A DNA stretch of 15,592 bases from an uncultured Ruminococcus sp. (GTDB taxonomy: Bacteria > Bacillota > Clostridia > Oscillospirales > Ruminococcaceae), in the NCBI RefSeq assembly GCF_946187255.1, contig NZ_CAMHRZ010000054.1, positions 1 to 15,592 of the forward strand, in the 5' to 3' direction. The notes below the pieces were generated by a model, which was given only the letters and a program-made list of their open reading frames with translations, was not told where the DNA came from and made no database searches. Each line of letters starts with the position of its first letter. The stretch's first letter is position 1. Positions 6,919 through 14,692 of this stretch are shown piece after piece. Position numbers and translations under genes: made by a program.

Positions 6919-8394
6919 TTAAAGCCTTGCTGCTTCCTTAACAGCATTTATCACTGCAAGAGCCTTGTTGCAGCTCTCCTCGTATTCATTCTCGGGTACC
7001 GAGTCAGCAACTACGCCGCCGCCTGCCTGTACATAAGCCTTGTCGTTCTTGAAAAGCACTGTGCGTATAGCTATGCAGGTATCCAGCGAACCGTCAAAAG
7101 CGAGATATCCCACTGTTCCGCCGTAGAGACAACGTTTTGTGGTCTCCAGCTCGTCGATTATCTCCATCGCTCTTACCTTAGGTGCGCCCGAAAGAGTACC
7201 TGCGGGCAGTACAGCCATCAGTGCATCCAGCGGCTTCTTGTCGCTTCTCAGTTTGCCCTTTACGTTGGATACTATATGCATTACCTTTGAGTATCTCTCG
7301 ATGACCATAAGGTCGGTTACTTCCACGCTGCCGAATTCGCTCACCTTGCCGATATCGTTTCTTCCAAGATCTACCAGCATAGTATGCTCGGCTTTTTCTT
7401 TGGGGTCGTTCAGCAGGCGCTGTTCGTTCATTATATCCTCATCGTGAGTCTCGCCGCGCTTGATGGTGCCTGCAATGGGTCTTGTAACGACGGTGTTGTT
7501 CTCCACACTCACCAGCATCTCGGGAGAAGCGCCTGCAAAAGCGTAATCCGAATGCTTGAAGTAGAACAGATACGGAGAGGGGTTGGTGGAACGCAGCATC
7601 CTGTATACATCAAAGCTGTCGGGCGGGTTGTCTATCTCGAACCTCTGGGAGGGAACTATCTGGAAGATATCGCCGTCCTTGATGTACTCCTTAGCTTTGC
7701 GTACATTTTCAAGGTACTGCTCTTTGCTTATATTCGATCTTACCTCGAAGTTCTCGGGCATTGGCTTTTTCCTGCGCGTCTCGGGCTTGTAGCTCTTCAG
7801 TGCCACCACGATATCCATTGCTGTCTGCTCGCAGGCTGCGTATTTTGCAGCGATATCGTCGGATGCATTGATATTGAGTATTATTACAGCCTTGTTTCTC
7901 AGATGATCGTAAGCCACCAGCTTTTCAAACATGAACAGGTCTGCGTCGGGCATACCCAGATCATCGTGGGGGATATTGGTCAGCTTCTTCTCGAAATAGC
8001 GTACCATATCGTAAGCGAAGTAACCCATAAGTCCGCCTGTCAGCTTGGGATAGTTATTGAATCTGGGGGACTTGTGCTCCTCGATTATCTCCGAAAGGAA
8101 ACCTATCGGGTCATCCAGCTGTTTCTGAACGGGAGCCTTTCCGGGCTGTCTTACGGTCATCACATGGTCTTTGAGCTCGTACTCCACTGTGGGGTCTATG
8201 CCAACATAGGAATATCTTCCCCACTTGTCCTTGTTGTCCACCGACTCCAGTATGAAGCAGTCCTCATACAGCTCGTGCAGGCAGTTGAAAAGCTGCACGG
8301 GAGTGCTGCTGTCCATCAGCAGCTCATAGAACACGGGAACGGTCTTGTAGTTTTCCAGATACTTTTTTACATCTTCAAGATTAGGATACAGCAT
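6919..8394 (-). CDS. trpE: Anthranilate synthase component I
   Basis: Converts chorismate and ammonia to anthranilate, the first committed step to tryptophan, in complex with the TrpG domain. The 491-residue product is full length. FILES (47-51) and NPSPYLFYF (271-279) match the tryptophan feedback-inhibition site. The catalytic core shows PIAGTIKRG (307-315), DLGRNDIGK (342-350), PAGTLSGAPK (397-406) and QAGGGVVADS (456-465). The ATG at 8394 is chosen because AGGAGG (8404-8409) lies 9 bases upstream and MLYPNLEDVKKYL fits the family start. A longer in-frame reading to 8499 would translate the T-box antiterminator and terminator. It is the first gene of the operon, controlled by the T-box just upstream and probably by tryptophan feedback on the enzyme. 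Confidence 0.97.
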   Translation of the reverse strand: MLYPNLEDVKKYLENYKTVPVFYELLMDSSTPVQLFNCLHELYEDCFILESVDNKDKWGRYSYVGIDPTVEYELKDHVMTVRQPGKAPVQKQLDDPIGFLSEIIEEHKSPRFNNYPKLTGGLMGYFAYDMVRYFEKKLTNIPHDDLGMPDADLFMFEKLVAYDHLRNKAVIILNINASDDIAAKYAACEQTAMDIVVALKSYKPETRRKKPMPENFEVRSNISKEQYLENVRKAKEYIKDGDIFQIVPSQRFEIDNPPDSFDVYRMLRSTNPSPYLFYFKHSDYAFAGASPEMLVSVENNTVVTRPIAGTIKRGETHDEDIMNEQRLLNDPKEKAEHTMLVDLGRNDIGKVSEFGSVEVTDLMVIERYSKVMHIVSNVKGKLRSDKKPLDALMAVLPAGTLSGAPKVRAMEIIDELETTKRCLYGGTVGYLAFDGSLDTCIAIRTVLFKNDKAYVQAGGGVVADSVPENEYEESCNKALAVINAVKEAARL

Positions 8395-8403
8395 AACAAA
8401 TAA

Positions 8404-8409
8404 CCTCCT
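8404..8409 (-). promoter_or_regulatory. Ribosome binding site of trpE
   Basis: A full AGGAGG on the minus strand, 9 bases before the ATG at 8394. It fixes the trpE start downstream of the T-box terminator and argues against the longer open frame. Confidence 0.92.
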
Positions 8410-8437
8410 GAATAATTTCCCGAAGCAAAAAGGCAAT

Positions 8438-8476
8438 AAAAAAAGCCCCATCATCACATGACTTCTGTCATGGGAC
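8438..8476 (-). terminator. Intrinsic terminator of the trp T-box
   Basis: On the minus strand GTCCCAT (8470-8476) pairs with ATGGGGC (8445-8451), with one G-U pair. Inside, a GAC/GTC stem closes an AGAA loop, and seven Ts follow (8438-8444). The 5' arm adjoins the T-box motif, as expected for the terminator/antiterminator switch. Confidence 0.9.
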
Positions 8477-8727
8477 GATAGAACCGTGGTGCCACCCATT
8501 TTCCCGACAATAACTGTCGGCTCACTAAGGTACGCACTGTCAGGACTAGCCTTTCAGATCAATACCCCTCCACACTAACGCAGGGAACGCGGCGGGAGAT
8601 ACTAATTAAAATAATTTTCTCTCTGCTCCTCACAAATCCATTCACTGTATGCCCTCGTACTGTCTCACACCTGCCGACAGCTCTCTGAAACTCCCTCATG
8701 CAGCTACTTACTTTTGCTCACAGGATT
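8438..8727 (-). promoter_or_regulatory. tRNA(Trp)-responsive T-box leader of the trp operon
   Basis: A T-box riboswitch that binds tRNA in the nascent RNA and lets transcription continue when the tRNA is uncharged. On the minus strand Stem I begins near 8727. An AGTA-type specifier-loop strand is followed by AGAGAGC and a CTGTC/GACAG-closed loop (GGCAGGTGTGA), as in classic Gram-positive T-boxes. The 3' specifier loop reads GTGAA-TGG-ATTT, placing UGG (Trp) at 8638-8640. CTGCATG pairs with CATACAG above that loop. Stem III is a CCGACA/TGTCGG hairpin (8504-8520). The T-box motif (TGGGTGGCACCACGG, 8484-8498) follows, then the terminator. The UGG specifier agrees with the trp genes downstream. 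Stem boundaries were folded by eye. Confidence 0.95.
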
Positions 8728-8752
8728 TTCGATATCAAATTTTCATGTATGT

Positions 8753-8781
8753 ATCATACAACTTTTCTCCAAATTTGTCAA
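8753..8781 (-). promoter_or_regulatory. Sigma-A promoter of the trp operon
   Basis: Minus strand: a perfect TTGACA -35 (8776-8781), a 17-base spacer and a TATGAT -10 (8753-8758). Transcription should start near 8746, about 20 bases before T-box Stem I. No operator-like palindrome is evident, so control appears to rest on the T-box. Confidence 0.92.
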
Positions 8782-8853
8782 TAGGTTTTGCTATATTGAT
8801 TTATAAACTTTTTATGAATGAGGACCATTCCCGCGAAAATAATCGATATACCC

Positions 8854-8882
8854 TTGCAATCACGGGAAAAATGAGTTATAAT
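8854..8882 (+). promoter_or_regulatory. Sigma-A promoter of the AI-2E-family gene
   Basis: TTGCAA (-35, 8854-8859), a 17-base spacer and a perfect TATAAT (-10, 8877-8882), giving a start near 8889 and a short leader. It is divergent from the trp promoter; the two -35 boxes are about 70 bases apart, and the stretch between them is AT-rich with no gene. Confidence 0.88.
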
Positions 8883-8918
8883 AAAATAATACAGTATCAT
8901 ATTAAGAGAGGAACACTC

Positions 8919-10241
8919 ATGAAGATCTATGCCAATAAAAAATATCAGACCGTCGCGGTATATGCTGCGGTCGTCATAGCAGTCAATGTGCTGCTGGTGC
9001 TGGCACTGAACAATTTCAGTTCTATCATGGACAGCATCTATAACTTTTTCAACGTCATGCAGCCTGTCACTTGGGGTCTGGTCATTGCTTTCCTGACTAA
9101 TCCCATCATGGAAAAGACCGGCTGCCTGATGCGGAAGTTATATAAGACCGATGAAAAGCGTGAAAAGGCGGGTAAGTTCATAAAAGTAGTATCGGTGGTC
9201 ATCACCGAGCTCCTTTTTCTGGGAGTTGTCACGGGTATCGTGGCTATCGTAGTCCCCGAACTGGTCAAGTCAATTATGGATATATTCGACAACGCGGGTT
9301 CCATAGTTGCTAGTGTCCAGAAGTGGATTAATAAATTCTTCCGCAACTATCCCTCGCTGGAACAGGCAGCTACCAACTGGCTGTCCGATTTCAACACCGA
9401 TATCGGCACCATATACGATAACCTCAAACCTATGCTTGAAAATATCCTCACGGGTGCATGGGGCGTTGTAACGGTGGTCAAGAACTTCCTGCTGGGCTTT
9501 ATAGTATCCGTGTATATGCTTTGCAGCAAGGAAAAGCTGCTGGCACAGATAAAGAAGATAATCATATCCATATTCAGGAAGCGCACCTGCGAGAAGATAA
9601 TGGCAGCCTGCTCTCAGGCGAATACAGTATTCTCGGGCTTTATCACAGGCAAGATCGTTGATTCCATAATCATAGGTCTGATATGCTTCATCGGTCTCAC
9701 GATAATGGGTATGCCCTACGCCACCATGATAAGCGTGCTCATCGGTGTGACGAATATCATACCTTTCTTCGGTCCGCTGATAGGCGCTGTGCCCTCCGCG
9801 ATACTGATACTGCTGCTGGAACCCAAAAAGTGTATCATATTCATCATATTTGTGGTCGTTCTCCAGCAGTTCGACGGAAATATACTTGGACCTAAGATAC
9901 TCGGTGATTCTACGGGACTTCCCGGTTTCTGGGTGCTCATCTCACTGCTTTTGTTCGGCGGCTTGTTCGGCTTCGGCGGAATGGTGCTCGCTGTGCCCAC
10001 ATCGGCTCTTATCTACAGCTTCCTCAGGACGTTTGTGGAAAACAAGCTCAAAAGCAAGAACCTGCCGACGAATACGGAGTACTATATGTCGGATGTGGCG
10101 CATCTTTACAAAAAGCCCCCCGAACGTACTCCCCTCACTGCCGAACAGCTGCTGGAACTGGATATCCCTTCCATAGAGGAAGCCAACGAGATACCCGCAG
10201 AGGAGCTGGAGCATACTTCGGTCAATACCACAGAAGCCTGA
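8919..10241 (+). CDS. AI-2E family transporter (PerM/YdiK-like) membrane protein
   Basis: A 440-residue polytopic inner-membrane protein of the AI-2E exporter-like (formerly UPF0118/DUF20) family. Some members export autoinducer-2, others are Na+/H+ antiporters, and most are unassigned. Hydrophobic segments lie at about 11-30, 47-65, 90-113, 180-202, 246-300, 305-316 and 335-370. A soluble stretch at about 115-180 separates the N-terminal and C-terminal membrane sets. Family marks are NIIPFFGPLIGAVPS (279-293) and QQFDGNILGPKILGDSTGLP (316-335), followed by the GGLFGFGGMVLAVP segment. A hydrophilic acidic tail runs from about 376 to 440. The ATG at 8919 has an AGAGGA site 6 bases upstream and lies downstream of a good promoter; the frame is open back to 8649, but that part overlaps the T-box and promoters. 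Monocistronic by layout. The substrate is unknown. Confidence 0.9.
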   Translation: MKIYANKKYQTVAVYAAVVIAVNVLLVLALNNFSSIMDSIYNFFNVMQPVTWGLVIAFLTNPIMEKTGCLMRKLYKTDEKREKAGKFIKVVSVVITELLFLGVVTGIVAIVVPELVKSIMDIFDNAGSIVASVQKWINKFFRNYPSLEQAATNWLSDFNTDIGTIYDNLKPMLENILTGAWGVVTVVKNFLLGFIVSVYMLCSKEKLLAQIKKIIISIFRKRTCEKIMAACSQANTVFSGFITGKIVDSIIIGLICFIGLTIMGMPYATMISVLIGVTNIIPFFGPLIGAVPSAILILLLEPKKCIIFIIFVVVLQQFDGNILGPKILGDSTGLPGFWVLISLLLFGGLFGFGGMVLAVPTSALIYSFLRTFVENKLKSKNLPTNTEYYMSDVAHLYKKPPERTPLTAEQLLELDIPSIEEANEIPAEELEHTSVNTTEA

Positions 10242-10263
10242 TACAATATCATACGATAATTTA

Positions 10264-10294
10264 CCCGCCGCAGCCGAACGAACGCTGCGGCGGG
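10264..10294 (+). terminator. Hairpin terminator after the AI-2E-family gene
   Basis: A perfect GC-rich 10-bp stem, CCCGCCGCAG/CTGCGGCGGG (10264-10273 with 10285-10294), with an 11-base loop, 23 bases after the stop codon. Only TTT follows, so the U-tract is short; the strong stem and placement still favour a terminator. Confidence 0.78.
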
Positions 10295-10327
10295 TTTGAC
10301 AGTTGTCTGAAAATTTAGAAAAAACGC

Positions 10328-10356
10328 TTGTAATTCACGGCGTTATGTGGTATAAT
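10328..10356 (+). promoter_or_regulatory. Sigma-A promoter of the activase gene pair
   Basis: TTGTAA (-35, 10328-10333), a 17-base spacer and a perfect TATAAT (-10, 10351-10356). The start should fall near 10363, about 30 bases before the ATG at 10393, leaving a short leader with no room for a riboswitch. Confidence 0.9.
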
Positions 10357-10392
10357 AATTCTAATTTGTAATTTCTTCGGAGGTCATTATTG

Positions 10393-13356
10393 ATGGGTAA
10401 TATCTACGATCTGGGTATCGACGTCGGCTCGACAACGGTCAAGACCGTTATCGTCAGTGACGGTGAATTTGTATATAACAGATATGAACGGCATTTTTCC
10501 CGCGTGCGTGAAACAGTGGCTGAACAGCTGAAACTGATACGAAAGAGCTATCCCGATGATAAGTTCCGCATCGCCATAACAGGTTCGGCAGGACTGGGTA
10601 TCGCGGAAGCCTGCGGCATACCTTTCGTTCAGGAAGTATTTTCCGCATTCGTGGCAGTCAACAAAACTTATCCCGATGCCGATGTAGTAATAGAACTGGG
10701 CGGAGAGGACGCTAAGATCATATTCCTCACAGACGGCGTTGAACAGCGTATGAACGGCTCCTGCGCGGGCGGTACGGGCGCATTCATAGATCAGATGGCA
10801 GGTCTGCTGGGAGTTACTCCCGATGATATGAACGACCTGGCGCTGAAAGCGGAGAAGACCTACCCCATAGCCTCACGCTGCGGCGTTTTTGCCAAGTCGG
10901 ATATACAGCCGCTGCTCAATCAGGGCGCTAAAAAGGAAGATATTTCCGCTTCCATATTCCAGGCAGTGGTGGATCAGACCGTTTCGGGTCTGGCACAGGG
11001 CAGGAAGATCGAGGGCAAGGTCCTGTTTCTCGGAGGTCCTCTGACATACCTCAGCGCTTTGCGGGAGACTTTCAAGAAGACCCTTTCTCTTGCAGACGAC
11101 AAGGCAGTGCTGCCCGAGAGATCTTCATGTTATATAGCCTACGGTGCGGCTCTCCATGCCCATGATCTTTCCGACGGGATGACCATAGATGAAGCATTGG
11201 ACAAGATAACTCATGCCAAGACCAATGACAATATCGTGGTGGGCAGAAGGCTTTTCGAGTCGCAGGAGGATTATGCCGAATTTATCGGCCGTCATAAGAA
11301 ATCCGACCTTAAATACGAGGATATCGTCACCTACGAGGGAGACGCATATCTGGGCATAGACGCAGGTTCCACCACCACAAAGCTGGTGCTGATAACCCCC
11401 GAAGGCAGGCTGCTGTATCAGCATTACTGCTCCAATCAGGGACAGCCGCTGGATATCATCGCGTCCAAATTAAAGGACATTTACAGGCTGGCAGGCAAAA
11501 AGCTGAATATCAGGGCATCCGCTGTCACGGGCTACGGCGAGGAGCTTATCAAGGCAGGTCTGGGCGTTGACTACGGCATAGTTGAGACTGTGGCGCACTA
11601 TAAGGCAGCTGCATATTTCTGCCCCGATGTTGATTTCATCATCGATATCGGCGGACAGGATATCAAGTGCTTCAAGATAAAGAACAACGCCATCGACAGC
11701 ATAATGCTGAACGAAGCTTGTTCATCGGGCTGCGGTTCTTTCATACAGACCTTTGCGGGAGCTATGGGCTACGATATAGCAAATTTCGCTCAGCTGGGAC
11801 TTTTCGCAAAGGCACCTGTGGAGCTGGGTTCCCGCTGCACAGTATTCATGAACAGTTCCGTAAAGCAGGCGCAGAAGGACGGCGCCACCGTAGAGGATAT
11901 ATCTGCGGGACTTTCCGCTTCCATAATAAAGAACGCTGTGTACAAAGTTATCAGAGCAAAGTCCATCGACGAGCTGGGACAGAATATCGTGGTTCAGGGC
12001 GGCACCTTCCTTAATGATGCGGTACTGCGTTCCTTTGAACAGGAACTGGGCAGGAACGTTATTCGTCCCGCCATTGCAGGACTTATGGGCGCACTGGGCT
12101 GTGCGCTGTTCGCAAAGGAAAAGACTGCGGGCAGCACAGGCAAGTCAGCACTTATCTCAAAGGAAGAACTGGAGGAGTTCACCTATTCCTCCCGCGCACT
12201 GCAGTGCGGAGGCTGCGGCGCTCACTGTAACCTGACCGTGATACGCTTTAATGACGGTCACAGGTTCATATCGGGCAACCGCTGCGAAAAGGGCGCAGGC
12301 ATCGATGTCAGCGGGCGAACCGAGAATATGATAGAATACAAGTACAACTACATAAAGGGTCTTGCGGATATAAAACTCCGCATGAAGCCCATCGCAAAGG
12401 TGGGACTGCCGCTGTGTCTGTCCTACTACGACCTCATGCCTTTCTTTGCACAGCTGTTCACCGATCTGGGATTTGAACTGGTATTCTCTGAGGAATCCAC
12501 AAGAGATACCTATTATAAAGGTCAGCAGACCATTCCCTCTGATACGGTATGCTATCCCGCAAAGTTGGCACACGGACATATCGAGAGCCTGCTGGAAAGG
12601 GGCGCAGACTTCATATTCTACCCCTGCATGAGCTATAATATCGATGAGGGCGGTTCGGACAACCATTACAATTGTCCCGTAGTTGCGTATTATCCCGAAC
12701 TGCTGAAAGCCAACAACGACAAGCTCACCGAGAAGAATTTCATCTCGCCTTATATCGACCTCAACAACAAGGGTCATGTGGCAAAGGCTATGGCAAGGGC
12801 GCTGAAGGACTACGGCATCACCGCCAAGCAGGTGATGGCGCTGCTCAACAGGGCTTATTCCGCACAGATAGACTTCCGCCGCGATGTAAAGGGCAAGGCG
12901 CAGGAGATAATCCGTGAAGCAAGGCGCAAGGGTCAGAAGATCATCGTCCTTGCGGGCAGACCCTACCATATCGACCCTGAGATAAATCACGGCATCCACA
13001 AGCTGATAGCTTCGCTGGGATTTGCTGTTATCACAGAGGACAGCGTGGCAGGTCTTGTGGATACTCCCGCACTGGATGTCCTCAATCAGTGGACATATCA
13101 TTCAAGGCTTTATCGTGCGGCTAAGTACGTTTGCTCGCAGGAGGATATGCAGCTGGTACAACTGGTCAGCTTCGGATGCGGTATCGATGCCGTTACTACC
13201 GACGAGGTAAGGGCTATCCTGGAGGAAGAGGGAAAGCTCTATACACAGCTCAAGATAGACGAGATAACCAATCTCGGTGCGGCAAAGATAAGGCTGCGTT
13301 CGCTGGCTGCCGCCCTTGAAGAAAAGGACGCGCAGCGCTCTGCAAAGAGAGCATAG
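10393..13356 (+). CDS. 2-Hydroxyacyl-CoA dehydratase activase-like protein, tandem BadF/BadG modules with DUF2229 region
   Basis: A 987-residue cytoplasmic protein related to the ATPases that inject an electron into 2-hydroxyacyl-CoA dehydratases (HgdC type) and benzoyl-CoA reductases. Two complete ASKHA modules stand in tandem. Module 1 (about 4-260) has DVGSTTVK, GGEDAK, Cys124 in GSCAGGTG and Cys163 in SRCGVF. Module 2 (about 318-575) has DAGSTTTK, GGQDIK, Cys443 and Cys447 in ACSSGCGS, and Cys482 in SRCTVF. A Cys cluster (605, 608, 612, 631) follows, then a DUF2229-like region (about 667-970) with SDTVCYPAKLAHGH and FYPCMSYN. In relatives known to me this architecture usually continues in one chain of about 1400 residues; here the rest is the next gene. 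GGAGG lies 9 bases before the ATG; a TTG at 10390 is the alternative start. The substrate is unknown. Confidence 0.9.
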   Translation: MGNIYDLGIDVGSTTVKTVIVSDGEFVYNRYERHFSRVRETVAEQLKLIRKSYPDDKFRIAITGSAGLGIAEACGIPFVQEVFSAFVAVNKTYPDADVVIELGGEDAKIIFLTDGVEQRMNGSCAGGTGAFIDQMAGLLGVTPDDMNDLALKAEKTYPIASRCGVFAKSDIQPLLNQGAKKEDISASIFQAVVDQTVSGLAQGRKIEGKVLFLGGPLTYLSALRETFKKTLSLADDKAVLPERSSCYIAYGAALHAHDLSDGMTIDEALDKITHAKTNDNIVVGRRLFESQEDYAEFIGRHKKSDLKYEDIVTYEGDAYLGIDAGSTTTKLVLITPEGRLLYQHYCSNQGQPLDIIASKLKDIYRLAGKKLNIRASAVTGYGEELIKAGLGVDYGIVETVAHYKAAAYFCPDVDFIIDIGGQDIKCFKIKNNAIDSIMLNEACSSGCGSFIQTFAGAMGYDIANFAQLGLFAKAPVELGSRCTVFMNSSVKQAQKDGATVEDISAGLSASIIKNAVYKVIRAKSIDELGQNIVVQGGTFLNDAVLRSFEQELGRNVIRPAIAGLMGALGCALFAKEKTAGSTGKSALISKEELEEFTYSSRALQCGGCGAHCNLTVIRFNDGHRFISGNRCEKGAGIDVSGRTENMIEYKYNYIKGLADIKLRMKPIAKVGLPLCLSYYDLMPFFAQLFTDLGFELVFSEESTRDTYYKGQQTIPSDTVCYPAKLAHGHIESLLERGADFIFYPCMSYNIDEGGSDNHYNCPVVAYYPELLKANNDKLTEKNFISPYIDLNNKGHVAKAMARALKDYGITAKQVMALLNRAYSAQIDFRRDVKGKAQEIIREARRKGQKIIVLAGRPYHIDPEINHGIHKLIASLGFAVITEDSVAGLVDTPALDVLNQWTYHSRLYRAAKYVCSQEDMQLVQLVSFGCGIDAVTTDEVRAILEEEGKLYTQLKIDEITNLGAAKIRLRSLAAALEEKDAQRSAKRA

Positions 13357-13362
13357 TTATAC

Positions 13363-13390
13363 TAAACGGCATTTGAAATCATGCCGTTTA
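13363..13390 (+). promoter_or_regulatory. Perfect hairpin between the two activase-system genes
   Basis: TAAACGGCAT (13363-13372) pairs without mismatch with ATGCCGTTTA (13381-13390) around an 8-base loop, in the 59-base gap between the genes. The following CTATATTATTTT is U-rich but broken, so this may be a leaky terminator, or an RNA processing or stability element that sets the ratio of the two products. No separate promoter is obvious in the gap. Confidence 0.65.
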
Positions 13391-13415
13391 CTATATTATT
13401 TTCGGAGGAATAGAA

Positions 13416-14687
13416 ATGTCTGAGACAAATACATGCAGCACACCTCATTCGGGCTCTGACAGAGTTAACAAGTCATATTTTGACAAGTCCAGAAAATCGG
13501 ACTATCTGGTGCTGGTGCCCGATATGCTGCCCATACACTTCAAGCTGATAATGGCGATATATGAACAGTACGGCTACCGCATGGAGCTTTTGCAGACCTC
13601 GACGAGAAGTGTCATAGATGAGGGACTTAAAAACGTACACAATGATACCTGTTATCCCGCGCTGTTGGTCATCGGTCAGTTCCTTGATGCGCTCAAAAGC
13701 GGGAAATACGACCCCGAGCACACCGCACTGCTGATATCGCAGACAGGCGGCGGATGCAGAGCATCGAATTATATACATCTGCTGAGAAAGGCGCTTTCAT
13801 CCACATTCCCGCAGGTGCCCGTACTCTCGCTGAATTTCAGCGGCCTTGAAAAGGATGCGTCCATAGAGGTCTCCCCGACCATAGCGCTGAAACTGATATA
13901 CGCAGTGCTTTACGGCGATATGCTGATGCTGCTTTACAATCAGTGCAAGCCCTATGAGATAACCGAGAATTCCACCGATGAACTGCTGGCAAGATGGCAG
14001 CACCGTCTGGGAAAGATGTTCCATACAAAGCGGGACTATATGAGCACCGTGAAGATCTACCGCGCGATGCTGAAGGATTTTGCGGCGCTGCCCAGAACGA
14101 AGGAGAAAAAGCCAAAAGTCGGCATAGTGGGGGAGATATACGTTAAATATTCTCCGCTGGCGAACAACCACCTCAACGAGTTCCTGCTTAGTGAGGGCTG
14201 CGAGCCGAATGTGCCGGGATTACTGGATTTTGTAATGTACTGTGCATCCGATGCGATAAACGACAAGAAGCTCTACGATACCAAGACCAGCAAGACCCTG
14301 CTGTACGGTATAGGCTACGATGTGCTGTATAAATTCCAGAAACAGCAGATCAAGATCATCAACGAGCAGGGAGTATTCCAGCCGCCCCATGATTTCGAGC
14401 ATCTGCGTGCCTGCGCGGACAAGTACATCCATCAGGGCGTAAAAATGGGCGAAGGCTGGCTCATCACGGCGGAAATGGCTGCACTGGCTGAAACAGGCAC
14501 AAAGAATATCATCTGCACCCAGCCCTTCGGCTGCCTGCCGAACCATATAGTCGCAAAGGGCAGTGCCCGCGTCATCAAGCAGGCGTACCCCGATGCCAAC
14601 ATCGTAGCCATCGACTACGATCCCGGTGCAACAAAGGTCAATCAGGAGAACCGTATCAAGCTGATGCTGGCAAATGCGGTATTATAA
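13416..14687 (+). CDS. C-terminal partner of the activase/dehydratase-like system
   Basis: A 423-residue soluble protein that matches the C-terminal part of the long activase/DUF2229 proteins, here encoded as its own gene. Conserved-looking cysteines sit in NDTCYPA (Cys79), GGGCRASNY (Cys114) and CTQPFGCLPNH (Cys367 and Cys373); KVGIVGEIYVKYSP (234-247) is another typical segment. The NDTCYPALLVIGQ stretch resembles SDTVCYPAKLAHGH of the upstream protein, so the two may contain paralogous dehydratase-like halves. This recalls the paired alpha/beta subunits of HgdAB-type enzymes, but that is inference. The first 25 residues are polar and variable. GGAGGA lies 6 bases before the ATG, a good start. 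The gene is probably cotranscribed through the hairpin. No terminator is visible after its stop. Confidence 0.87.
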   Translation: MSETNTCSTPHSGSDRVNKSYFDKSRKSDYLVLVPDMLPIHFKLIMAIYEQYGYRMELLQTSTRSVIDEGLKNVHNDTCYPALLVIGQFLDALKSGKYDPEHTALLISQTGGGCRASNYIHLLRKALSSTFPQVPVLSLNFSGLEKDASIEVSPTIALKLIYAVLYGDMLMLLYNQCKPYEITENSTDELLARWQHRLGKMFHTKRDYMSTVKIYRAMLKDFAALPRTKEKKPKVGIVGEIYVKYSPLANNHLNEFLLSEGCEPNVPGLLDFVMYCASDAINDKKLYDTKTSKTLLYGIGYDVLYKFQKQQIKIINEQGVFQPPHDFEHLRACADKYIHQGVKMGEGWLITAEMAALAETGTKNIICTQPFGCLPNHIVAKGSARVIKQAYPDANIVAIDYDPGATKVNQENRIKLMLANAVL

Positions 14688-14692
14688 TATCG

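Noticed and set aside
5956..7290. 444-codon open frame on the plus strand opposite trpGD and trpE
   Set aside because: It lies wholly antisense to two clearly recognised enzymes in the operon, has no convincing ribosome site, and its Cys/Leu/Tyr-rich product is typical of a shadow frame.
7384..8403. 339-codon open frame on the plus strand opposite trpE
   Set aside because: Antisense shadow of trpE that merely runs up to the trpE start; no family features.
8395..8499. N-terminal extension of trpE by 35 codons
   Set aside because: It would translate the T-box antiterminator and terminator; AGGAGG points to the ATG at 8394.
8649..8918. N-terminal extension of the AI-2E-family protein by 90 codons
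   Set aside because: It runs through the divergent trp leader and promoter and through the gene's own promoter; the ATG at 8919 has the ribosome site.
12157..13101. 314-codon open frame on the minus strand within the activase gene
   Set aside because: Antisense to a conserved coding region, without promoter or ribosome site.
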